Program-made: the position numbers and the translations under genes
The notes under the pieces: model-generated
The model's database searches: none
Told to the model about the DNA's origin: nothing
What the model saw: only the letters and a program-made list of their open reading frames with translations
In this document: positions 47,172 through 56,660 of the stretch, in pieces
Layout: each line of letters begins with the position of its first letter
Position numbering within the stretch: position 1 is the stretch's first letter
Assembly: GCA_032622095.1 (NCBI GenBank)
Contig: CP136063.1
Coordinates: forward strand, 33,420,987-33,484,986
Source: Siphonodentalium dalli
Taxonomy: Eukaryota; Mollusca; Scaphopoda; Gadilida; Siphonodentaliidae
DNA length: 64,000 nucleotides
Reading direction: 5' to 3'

Positions 47172-48744
47172 CCACCAACAACAACAACAACAACAACAGC
47201 CACCAAGCGACATAACATCCTGCTTTAATGATCCAATGGCCAATGTCCATGAAGATTTTATTTTCAAGCATCCATTCACGGCATGTGTAAGTGGACCTAC
47301 ATCTTGTGGTAAGACATACTTCGTGAAAACCTTGCTACAAAAGTCTGCCTCAAAAATATCACCCACACCTGACAGAATAATATGGTTTTATAAATATTGG
47401 CAGCCCCTATATGACGAATTAAAGTATACCGTCACCCCTCAGGTCAACTTTATACGAGGAATACCAGCAAACTTGGATTCTCTTATCAACCCCCGGTATA
47501 AAAATCTAGTTATACTCGATGACTTGATGCAAACTTCATCAAAAGACCAGAGAGTTAATGATTTGCATTCCGAAGGAAGTCACCATTTGAACTTATCTTT
47601 GATAAGTTTGAACCAGAATTTCTACTACAACAAAGATCCAACGCAACGACGAAATTGTCAATATTTGGTATTGTTCAATAACCCAATCGACAAGGGATTA
47701 ATTTCAACATTATCAAGACAGATGTATCCTGAATGTCCTCAGCGTATGGTTCGAGAGTTTTCGGAAGCGACGAGTGAACCGTACGGTTACCTACTGGTGG
47801 ATTTAAAAGCCGCAACACCGGACACATTACGTCTGCGACAGAATGTACTAAAAGAGGACACGAACCAACATAGGGGTGAATGGAATGGCATGAAATATAA
47901 TCTCCAAAAAGACAGAGAACACCCAGATGAACAGAATGGGATGAAAAAACATACAAAAGACACTGAGACCCAGGGTCAACAGAATGCGATGAAATACGAT
48001 GACAGAGAACTCCCCGGTCAACAGAAGGGCATAACATATAATTATATTGCGCCCCAGGGTCAAGATAATGACTATACTAACGACATACGGCCACCTGGTG
48101 AGCTCGATGAAATTAATAAGAAGAACCATCAAAACAGACACATTCAAGAAGACATGTCGTACCCTTGTAATGAATGCGGGCTTATGTTCGCAGATCATTA
48201 TGATGTTCAGAGACACGTAAAAAACTGGTGTCAAGAAAATAAGTTAAAACGAAAATTAACTGAGGATCCGGATGAACACGGAGCTATGTCCGAGACAAAA
48301 ACAACTCTCTTCGGAGAAGATACAGATGAAGATGAACGGGGAACGCTATCAGATTCAAAAGATGGTAATGTCGTCGGTAGTAGAACGGTATTCGGTCTTA
48401 AGAAAGCTGCGCGATGTGTCAACGAGATGGACACATTCAAAAGTATGATGAAACGTGTCACCAATGATGTGAAAGAAGAAGAGAGCATTTCGGGAGATGA
48501 GAGCATGTCGGGAAAAGAGGATACCATCGACACAGATTTTGTTCTGTTTCTCAAAAGTTATAGACGATTAATAGAATACCAGTATCGATTGAAAACATCA
48601 CCCATACATAACACGATCATGAAGAAAATGGTCAAACTGACCAAACGCGGATATAATAATGAATGGGCTGCAGATGAAGCGATGAGAAAATTCAAGAAAC
48701 TCTTAGCAGTAAATCTAACGGTCGAAGATTCAGACAATGATTAA
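46933..48744 (+). CDS. C2H2 zinc-finger / polyQ / A32-like packaging ATPase (right-arm copy)
   Basis: This is the inverted twin of 44305-46116: 603 codons, no intron, start MKHQCSICSRGYVRNHDLIR. It has Walker A at residues 121-128, Walker B at 192-197, a conserved SHHLNLS...NQN stretch and a second finger-like motif near residue 410. Only two residues differ between the copies, and even the CAA/CAG tract lengths are the same, which implies recent duplication or ongoing gene conversion between arms. The stop at 48742-48744 is followed by AATAAA (48750-48755), a plausible polyadenylation signal. Both copies being open argues for selection or very recent insertion. Related proteins occur with polymerase and integrase genes in Polintons; none are present here, so any function would depend on partners elsewhere. 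Confidence 0.9.
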
Positions 48745-49359
48745 ATTTCAATAAACTTCATCAACATGTTATTCTCGTCTTCGTTATATATCTATAAGTG
48801 GGGAGGGGGGTTTGTATAGCGAGAATGCTCCTTTAATATTCACACACCAATATTACATAACGTCCCTTACCTCGTGTCACTTTAACATTCCACACTCCGT
48901 GTGTGCATTATCCCCCTTTAAGTATGTCATAGCATGGGTACATGTAAGATAATATAACACTATGACCATGTCTGTATCTGTTGTTGGTAAGATGTGAAAT
49001 ATAAATTTCAGTTCATTCGTGTAATAATTTCGTATATGTTCAACGCTCTTCATTCGTAAGAGTAATTATGACCTCCGGCTTCGTGTCGATTGTGTACTGA
49101 GCTGACACCGGGGATAAATTGACCAATGACTGCCATTGTACTGAGCTGACACCGGGGATAAATTGACCAATGACTGCCCTTGTATCCTTTGACAGATATG
49201 CGTGCGCAGACTCGTTTGATGTTCGCTATCGCATTACTATGTTTTAATAGCCGAGCCTTCACTACTCGTGTGACTTTCTTACCGACAAGACCTGTCTACA
49301 CAGTACTTCTCCGGCAGACTATTCATCCACTGGTAGGCCTACATACAGGTATGCCCTAA

Positions 49360-49498
49360 ATAATGGACTGCTTAACCACAGCAGAATTATAGGTAACTTT
49401 TCAGGAGTTAGTCTGAAATATGACTTGCATCGGAAATAAAATCTTCATGGACATTGGCCATTGGATCATCAAAACAGGATGTTATGTCGCTTGGTGAC

Positions 49499-49529
<31 letters not shown>

Positions 49530-49590
49530 GGTGTTGTTGTTGTTGTTGTTGTTGTTGTGGCTTAACCACAGCAGAATTATAGGTAACTTG
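49360..49590. repeat. Captured fragment of the ATPase gene between direct repeats (right arm)
   Basis: Mirror image of 43463-43690: CTTAACCACAGCAGAATTAT occurs on both sides of a GTT-repeat tract and an inverted ATPase-gene fragment. The part near 49360-49435 belongs to repeat family C. Confidence 0.8.
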
Positions 49591-50762
49591 GGGGTTAGGT
49601 GTGGGCTGGTATTATCACGTTGGTCTGTGATTGAGTGTACAAAATATCTTGTCAAGTGAACACCTGCAGATTATCTATTTCTAAACATAGAACATGTCTG
49701 AACCTATCATTGGCACAATAGCAGTGATATAATGTTACATCATCGGTGCTACCTGGAGTTTTCGGCATACAAAATGATCGTAAGTGTGACTGGAGTGATA
49801 AGGGGTTATTACGTAATGTTATTATAACAATGTCCTCAAAGCAATTTCTATAATTGAGTGTCTCACGACCTGACTTAATATGTATGCATGTTATTGGCTA
49901 ACTAATTATCGTGTGAATGACACAGTTTATCAACCTTAATTGATACTAACTCGTTTTGTTCAGACATTAAATCGATATGTTTTCTGAATACCATATAGCT
50001 GTGACCGGGGAAATAATAGAATTCATTTGGTAAAGCAAAGGTGTGAAAGACACATTGTTAACACCAATGTGGCGTGTGTGATTGAGTGTACATCGCTCAT
50101 GTTCCATGTAAAAATGGCTGAGATTAAATCATCATTCATTCAATATGACAATTCATTCTGGAGGGTTCTAATTTCACATTACAATTTTCGACCGTTAGGG
50201 ATTCAACATAGTACATTTCAATACTTCCAATAATTGACGAAAATACACGCCTGTCATATACTCAATAACTTCATATAGAGATAAGTAAAGAATAAACGCT
50301 CTTTATTATTTATGTAAAAAGTAATGGTGTCTATTTTCAGGTATGACAATTATATGAACTGCGTCCGTTAAACACTGGAATGTATGCATTCATACCGTTG
50401 GTCACAATGTCCAACATTACAGCGACTGTCCATACACATATAATTGGTATAAAGATATTTCTAAACATCGATTAATAAATACATTGAAACATTGGTTGAA
50501 CAAAAAAATAACGAAAGATATTACGCGCAAATAATTTAACATTCGACATTTTAATATGGAGATTATCAGAAACCGAAAACTCGTTATAAATTTTTTTATT
50601 TAAACTTTTTTTAGAGAAATAATTTTGAGGGTTTTGATAATTTGGAAGTTTGGAAATTTTAGGGTTTTGAAATTTTTTGGAAGTTTTTAAATTTTTTGGA
50701 AAAAATAAATTTTGGAAGTTTTGAAATTTTATTTGGAAAAATAATTTTTGGGTTTTTGATAT

Positions 50763-50845
50763 TTTGGGAATATTTTAGTACAACCAATTTTAGACCCCAA
50801 AGATTCTATTTTTAGATGTGAGGCTAACGAGCCAGCTATTCTTCT
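50763..50845. repeat. Outer terminal sequence of the palindrome, right
   Basis: Inverted copy of 42201-42285. It ends CTATTCTTCT immediately before the target duplication GAAGTG (50846-50851). Confidence 0.85.
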
Positions 50846-52625
50846 GAAGTGCCAGCTACCACAAGTCGTTGGGGCCGATCTTTGAATGCCAGAAGAAGCT
50901 TGTCTGCGAAGTATTCGGTGAGTTGGACCTTTGTATCGATGTGAGACAACAATGACTTCATAGACACAGTTTTAATGTTTGTCGAGTCAGTTATTTTGTA
51001 TTTTATGGGATCTGATCCCGCAGCCAATGATCTTTTATGGCTAGTGCGCTCTTTCGGAGAGTTGCTGATGTACCTGTTGAAGATCACCCTCACCTCGGAG
51101 TAAGGAGCTACTTTAATGCAAATAACTTGATGAAGATCGCAGCAAGATCAGCACATGTTGAAGTAGAATGACTTTTCTTGAGCTGCTGAACGACCACCAT
51201 TCCGTCTATGATGCATGCACGTTGTCCGTCTGTGGGATGATCTTGAATATTAGATGGTTCTTTCTCGAGTATGTTCAAAATGGCACTTTTGTCATTTGGA
51301 ATTCCTCAATGATTCTCGAAATCTCTGGTGCAATCAGGAAATAATTATTCAATGCTCCTTCCATTTGGGTCAAACGCCTTTAAGATCCTTGATCTTCTGT
51401 TCAAGGCATTGGTCCACGAATATATTGGTGAACGGAATCCCACTTTTTGCTACCACAAATCCCCATTCTTCATAGCTTCCCAAGTACATGGGTATTCTTC
51501 CATCAAAGCTTGCATCTCTCCGACATACAGTGGTGTGAATCGTGCATAGTTATACATATCGTGTGCAAAGAAATATTTCACTTGCTTCTCGAGGCTAGTT
51601 AGATGTAGTTCCCACAACCCCTGTCTGCTACCACGTATGAAGCAAAGTAATGCCCCAAATTGGTTCAGGAAGTTGAGAAGGATCCTGCCCAGTTTTCTGA
51701 TAACAGGTTCGCTGATCCTGGATTCGCTGTGCTCGGGTTCGCTGACCTCTTTTGAGAGAAACGTGCTTAATGCCGTGGAGCCAAACAAGTCTTTCAGTTC
51801 TGTGTGTGCCATAGTGATGGACTCATTATTTCGGCCAACCAACTTCTCCCTAAGAGCTGCACATTTCGATTCGATAGGGCCCATATCTACATCGTGTATC
51901 TGACATAATGCTTTGAAGTATAGTTCCCATAAAGCAAGTGTTGTAGTGAAATGCCGCGTTTGTAGGATTTCGCTGCAAAAACCTGTCACAGAACAACGGG
52001 TGAACATATGTTCTTCTCTACGCATAGCGAATCCAAGCCACAACCTTCAAAATACTTTCCCAATGCGTGCAACAGCGCAAACACGACATGCAGTTCTCCC
52101 GTACGAAGCACCCGTTTTCCCGTGTTATCACTTGATGAACGTATCTTAACCGCTCGTTCGTACAGGTCCAAGTCCAAAGTGATGAAATTGGGATTGGTTC
52201 AGTCTTTTAAGTACATGAAGGTTCATTTCCAACTTTTGAATCTTCTTGGTTAGTCGCACGAGGAAGAAATTTATCATTAACGACAGAAAGAAACCACAAT
52301 GCGTCCATAGATGTCGTATCTGTCAGTAAATCAGCATTCATATCAAACTGGAATTTGTTTAGCGTTACTGGTGTGAGTTCTATCCGTGGTGCTTTCAGTA
52401 AACTATGTCGCAACTCAATAGGAAATGGTGTATCTGGGATTTCAAGCGGCGGGCTAACCAACTCTCCTGTATCAGATGATCGCTGATTTACAACCAACAA
52501 CGTTTCATGTAGCGCGTTCTTGCCATCGAATGTATTCTCCAAAATGTCTACATTGTCTATGGCGAAACAGATAGATTGTTTCTTGATAATGAACCGTGGA
52601 AAACAGAAACCCCCGGTTTCTTCAT
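50846..52625 (-). pseudogene. FEN-1-like/CXC gene, segment upstream of the palindromic insertion
   Basis: Minus-strand reading from about 52625: SICFAIDNVDILENTFDGKN; then, from 52177, DLDLYERAVKIRSSSDNTGK and GELHVVFALLHALGKYFEG; then HFTTTLALWELYFKALCQIH (near 51950), YFFAHDMYNYARFTPLYVGE (near 51560), GIPFTNIFVDQ (near 51440) and ACIIDGMVVVQQL (near 51205, first acidic site). VRVIFNRYISNSPKERTSHK and a stretch resembling STPVGK...F(L)S with TEYFADKLLLAF follow, up to the insertion point. These blocks recur in this order in the family. There are frameshifts near 52040 and 51115, so the gene was already decayed or is mis-sequenced there. The upstream half may be a TE-like replication or capture domain of unknown function. 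Confidence 0.75.
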
Positions 52626-52729
52626 TCTATTCACTACAGCACACACAAAACGATGTTCAACCTGCATTGATTGAGAGTAGCAACAACCAAGTCTAAGATT
52701 GGAAAGAAATGTGACCAATTTCTTCTATC

Positions 52730-53360
52730 TTTTTATACCAACAACCCAAAAATGTTGGAAATCGGACCAGCGGATACCGAGATACAGGTTCAAGGTCATT
52801 TGAAAGGTCAAGGTAACGCTGGGTGGGACTAAATTTATTGGCATCCCCATCTACACCAACACCCCCAAAATGGTGGAAATCGGCCCAGATGATCCCGAGA
52901 TACGGGTTGAAGGTCATTGAAAGGTCAAGGTCATGTTGAAAATGTTTGGCTACCCGAAATATCCCTAACTACGAAATTTCATCCCGACCGTCCCATCGGA
53001 TTCCGAGATACATCAATGTCACTTGAAGGTCAAGGCCACGCCACACGGGCATCTGGGTGGGACAACATTTATTGGCATAACCATCTACACCAACACCCCA
53101 AAAATGGTGGAAATCGGTCCAGCGGATAACGAGATATAGGTTCAATGTCATTTGAAATGTCAAGGTCACGCCGCGCGGACACACGGGTATGATGAAATTG
53201 CTCTGCCCTCAAACTACCCTCACATACCAAATTTGGTCAAAATCGGCCCAGCAGGAGCCGAGATACAGGTTGAAGGTCACCGGTTTAAAGGTCAAGGTCA
53301 TGCCGCACGGGGAAACGGATAGGCCTATGTTTGTCCATCGCGGCCAAACCACGTGTAGAC
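52730..53360. repeat. Dispersed repeat family A, inverted relative to 3636-4840
   Basis: Several tandem subunits contain ATTGGCATCCCCATCTACAC, ACACCCCAAAAATGGTGGAA, GAGATACAGGTT and many GGTCAAGGTCA motifs. The end near 53320-53350 (GTCCATCGCGGCCAAAC) is the inverse of the family A edge near 3650. Open frames here are repeat-derived. Confidence 0.75.
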
Positions 53361-53434
53361 CAATTTTTTGGATTCACTGACAACTAAGGAACAAAATAAG
53401 ACCATGAAATCAATTTTGGCATACAAATCGAGCG

Positions 53435-53925
53435 ACTGACAATTTACCTTCACGTGGGTCCTCACTAAATCGGTCATGTGACTCATGTCTACTAAGGTTT
53501 TTCGGTCACCAGGATAATATTTATTGGGGAGGGCAAATCAAATCAAATTTTAAAGTCATTATCAACAAATTTATTAATACAGTCAAAGCGGCCATTCCCA
53601 CTAAGTTTGTTTCGTCACCATGATAAAATTTATTGGAGGTGTGGGGAGTCGAGTCAGAACAAATATTTATGGCATTATCAACCAATTTATTGATACTGTC
53701 AATTAATTGGCCATGTCCATTGTGGTTCGGTCTCCAGAATAAAATTTACTTCTCACAACAGTTACGCCATTATCAACATATTTATTGACAACGGTACAAC
53801 AAATCAGTTAAGTGACTCATGTCTACTAAGGTTGTTCGGCCACCAGAATAATATTTATTTTGGGGGGGGGGGGGTTGCAAGAACAAACATTTATGTCATT
53901 ATCGACCAATTTATTGATACCGTCA
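53435..53925. repeat. Repeat family B, right copy
   Basis: Tandem units with TTATCAACCAATTTATTGAT, CCATGTCCATTGTGGTTCGG and CACCAGAATAATATTTATT, in the same orientation as 39081-39490. A run of about 14 G lies near 53863-53875. The L1-like element begins directly at the end of this array. Confidence 0.7.
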
Positions 53926-53965
53926 ATATGCAAGACTTGGAAAAAATAGAAGTCGAAATTGAGCA

Positions 53966-54505
53966 ATGCGAAAAGAAACAATCCGCGGAACCATGGTTAG
54001 ATCTCGTGCTAAATGGATAGAGGAAGGCGAAAAACCAACAAAATATGTTCTAAATTTAGAAGAACGTAACTACATCTCCAAAACCATGACCAGCCTGACA
54101 AACGCGAATGGTAGTACAATCACGAAACAAAACGATATTATGAAAGAAACCCGAAATTTTTATGTTAATTTATACTCATATAGGTCAATGGACGATCGCG
54201 ATCTAAACTCCCTTGATAAAGATGGAACATGTCCCAAATTAAGCCCTACGCAGACCTCGAATATTGAAGGACCCCTAACCTTACAAGAATTAACAGACGC
54301 GCTTAATAAAAATAATAAAAGCCCAGGGCCATCCGGATACATCAATGGATTTTATAATAATGTTTTTTGGTCTGACTTAAGTCCCCTTTTAACAGAGTCG
54401 CTCAATGAATCGTGTTCAGTGGGAGAACTATCAACCACACAAAAGCAAGGTATTGTAACTTTGATTCCAAAAAAGGATAAAAATAGACAGATACTAAAAA
54501 ACTGA
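53966..54505 (+). pseudogene. L1/Tx1-like RT, fingers region
   Basis: A 179-codon frame begins MRKETIRGTMVRSRAKWIEE. The basic RSRAKW...EEGEKPTKYVLNLE block is the conserved linker before the RT, and LTLQELTDALNKNNKSPGPSG with IVTLIPKKDK are RT motifs 0-1. The stop TGA at its end replaces the Trp of the usual NWRPISLL motif, and the next frame continues at once with RPISLLNTSYKL. So this is one nonsense change, not a real end of gene. Confidence 0.8.
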
Positions 54506-54520
54506 CGTCCCATCTCCCTT

Positions 54521-55773
54521 TTGAATACATCTTACAAACTAGCCTCGTCATGCATAGCGAACAGAATAAAACTTGTGCTCCCAGCTATAACCAATCCCGA
54601 TCAAACTGGGTTTTTAGCTGGTAGGTATATAGGCGACAACACCCGACTAATATATGACGTAAGGACAAAGCAAGAAAATAAATCTGGCCTACTACTCCTT
54701 GTCGATTTTGAAAAAGCGTTTGACACTGTTTCCTGGTCATTTATAAGAAAATGTCTTGACCTTTTTAATTTTGGAGATGCCAGAAAGAAATGGCTATCAA
54801 TTTTGCACGATAATGCCAGCTCATCTATTCTGATTAATGGTCATATTTCTCAGAGCTTTATGTTAGGGAGAGGCTGCCGCCAGGGTGACCCAATATCACT
54901 GTATATTTGTCTCCTCTGCGCATAAGTCTTGGGGCTGATGATACACCAAAACAATACAATTAAAGGGATTTTCCTCGGCGGCTCAGAGTACAACATAGCA
55001 CAATATGGGGACGACACGACGCTCATACTTGATGGTTCTGAAAACAGTCTACGTGAATCGTAATTAATACTTGACGAATTTGCTCGGGTATCAGGTCTGC
55101 GCATAAATCCAGAAAAATGTCAAGCAGCATGGATAGGGATAGGGTACCAAATAAAATACGACACGTTCTTATAGAATTAAACCTGCCCACTGTAAACACT
55201 TTCAATTGTCTAGGTATACACTTCGACACTAATTTAACAAACATGAATATAAATTACAATTATAAACTCGAAGACATAGAAAAGACCACAAAAATTTGGA
55301 AACACACACTCCTGACCCCTTTAGGTAGAATAATCGTTGTCAAATCCCTCATCTTACCAAAATTGACACACCTACTTATAACTCTCCCAAGTCCAGGTAA
55401 ATCTTTTTTGAAAGCCCTAAATACCTGTTTATATAACTTCGTTTGGAATTACAAACGCGATAGAATAAAAAGAAAACAATTAGGTGCCGATCATATGCAC
55501 GGAGGTTTGAAGTTGATTAATGTTGAAAACTTTGATAATGCCATGAAAATTTCCTGGATACGACGCTTGATTTGCAAACAATCAAAGTGGGCTTCATTTT
55601 GTAATACCACACCTTTCTTAAACGACCAACTATTTCTCACGTACCATGCAAGTTATATTGTAAAGCAAACAAACAAGTTCGCAAATCCATTCTGGAGAGA
55701 TGTTTTCAGTGCATGGTGTAAATTTATGCGATTAAATAATTCAAATACTACTATTGTGGCCTCAACTATCTGA
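54521..55773 (+). pseudogene. L1/Tx1-like RT palm, thumb and start of C-terminal region
   Basis: The palm contains DFEKAFDTVSW with the first catalytic Asp, GCRQGDPIS, and QYGDD (YGDD at 55004-55015) with the second and third Asp. Most L1-type RTs have FADD/YADD here, so Gly in place of Ala is unusual, though the Asp pair is intact. Stops interrupt at 54923 (Glu codon position in LLCAE) and 55061. From 55117 the thumb and connection continue (LGIHFDTNLTNMN, WKHTLLTPLGRIIVVKSLIL, NFVWNYKRDRIKR) to a stop at 55771. Confidence 0.8.
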
Positions 55774-56027
55774 AATAATCCGAACATAACCATTGGAGGT
55801 TCATCAATCAACTTTAAATCGTGGAGAGATGCGGGAATATATTTTATAGACGATTTATTCCAATCAGATAATACATTCCATACCCCACATACATTATATG
55901 CAAACTTCAACATCTGCGTCGATTTCATAACAATCAGCAACATAAAACGTCAGATTATTTCATTGGCAAGTTATCTTAATCAACCATTAATCCGTATACC
56001 CTGCCCAATACATAACTAATAATCTTA

Positions 56028-56594
56028 TTGCGATACTCTGTGACAAAAATTATTTTACAATTATTTTACAAAGTTCTAGAAAGTGGGAAAATTATGCCAA
56101 ATTCATGTCAAAAATGGGAATCCGAAATTTCCGAGAAGATAGAAAATTGGGAAGAATATTTGAGCATGCCCTTTAAAACGACAACCGATACGAAATTACA
56201 GTGGCTCCAATTCAGAAGAAACACGCGAATTATCGGTACAAATAAATTTCTCAACGTGGCTAACCTTCGATTCGACGACTTTTGCAAACGATGTCAAAAT
56301 GTACAGGAAACCATTTCTCATATGTTTTGGTACTGTCCCCATGAACAAACCTTTATAAAGGTAATTGAAATATGGACGGAAAACAACCAGTTTCCCATTG
56401 CTCTAACAAAGAAAAATATTATTATCGGTATAGATCACGAATACAGAAAGTCAAAAAGTAACCTCTTCCTGCTAGAGATGAAACAATATATATACAGGAC
56501 AAAATGCACGCCCCACAACTGTCGCTTCGCTCATTCCTTTGCGATCTTAAATTTAGGTATGGATGCGAGAGATACAACGGAAAATGTAACATGA
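56028..56594 (+). pseudogene. L1/Tx1-like C-terminal domain with zinc knuckle
   Basis: A 188-codon frame. It includes WLQFRRNTRIIGTNKFL and CKRCQNVQETISHMFWYCPH (C-x2-C...H-x4-C), then FLLEMKQYIYRTKC. This is the usual end module of L1/Tx1-type proteins, downstream of the RT. The element's 3' end is near 56660, where ATAAAATAATAGA follows; no long poly(A) tail remains. Confidence 0.75.
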
Positions 56595-56660
56595 ATGGTG
56601 ACTTCGATAACCAGTGGATGACACTTCGAAATGCTTTAAAAATAAAATAATAGACTGAAA

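Larger units (their letters stand above)
42201..50845. mobile_element. Palindromic Polinton/Maverick-like element with two inverted packaging-ATPase genes
   Basis: Two arms of about 4.3 kb are inverted copies of each other, with nearly all positions summing to about 93,049. The left end is AGAAGAATAG and the right end CTATTCTTCT. The 6-bp repeat GAAGTG flanks both (42195-42200 and 50846-50851). A 6-bp target duplication and AG-starting terminal inverted repeats are hallmarks of Polintons, and the only gene encodes an A32-like ATPase of the type they carry. No DNA polymerase B, integrase, protease or capsid gene is present, so this is a non-autonomous form and the family call is an inference. 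The arms also share a duplicated 42-bp unit (43870-43960), CAA repeats and all small features. The element splits a FEN-1-like gene. Confidence 0.88.
53929..56660 (+). mobile_element. L1/Tx1-like LINE, 5'-truncated and decayed
   Basis: The copy starts inside the endonuclease-RT linker; the endonuclease and ORF1 are missing. The RT follows: RAKWIEEGEKPTKYVLNLEE (near 54012), SPGPSGYINGFY (near 54320), RPISLLNTSYKLASSCIANR (near 54508), GFLAGRYIGDN, LLLLVDFEKAFDTVSWSFIR (near 54695), GCRQGDPIS (near 54874) and QYGDDTTLILDGSENSLRES (near 55000). A C-terminal segment with a C-x2-C...H-x4-C knuckle (CKRCQNVQETISHMFWYC, near 56285) ends at 56594. Three in-frame stops (near 54502, 54923 and 55061), others after 55770, and frameshifts disable it. 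The motifs fit L1-type elements of the Tx1 kind. The junction with repeat family B at its 5' side is sharp. Confidence 0.85.

Noticed and set aside
45683-47366. Frames rich in Leu, Val or Cys opposite the ATPase polyQ tract
   Set aside because: Antisense readings of CAA/CAG repeats of the real gene.
42201-50845. Palindrome as an assembly or sequencing artefact
   Set aside because: Distinct flanks, the 6-bp flanking duplication, the restored target frame, small differences between arms and an asymmetrical centre all argue for a real insertion, though long-read confirmation would be decisive.
42201-50845. Complete Polinton or integrated virus
   Set aside because: No polymerase, integrase, protease or capsid gene is present in the 8.6 kb; only the ATPase is duplicated.
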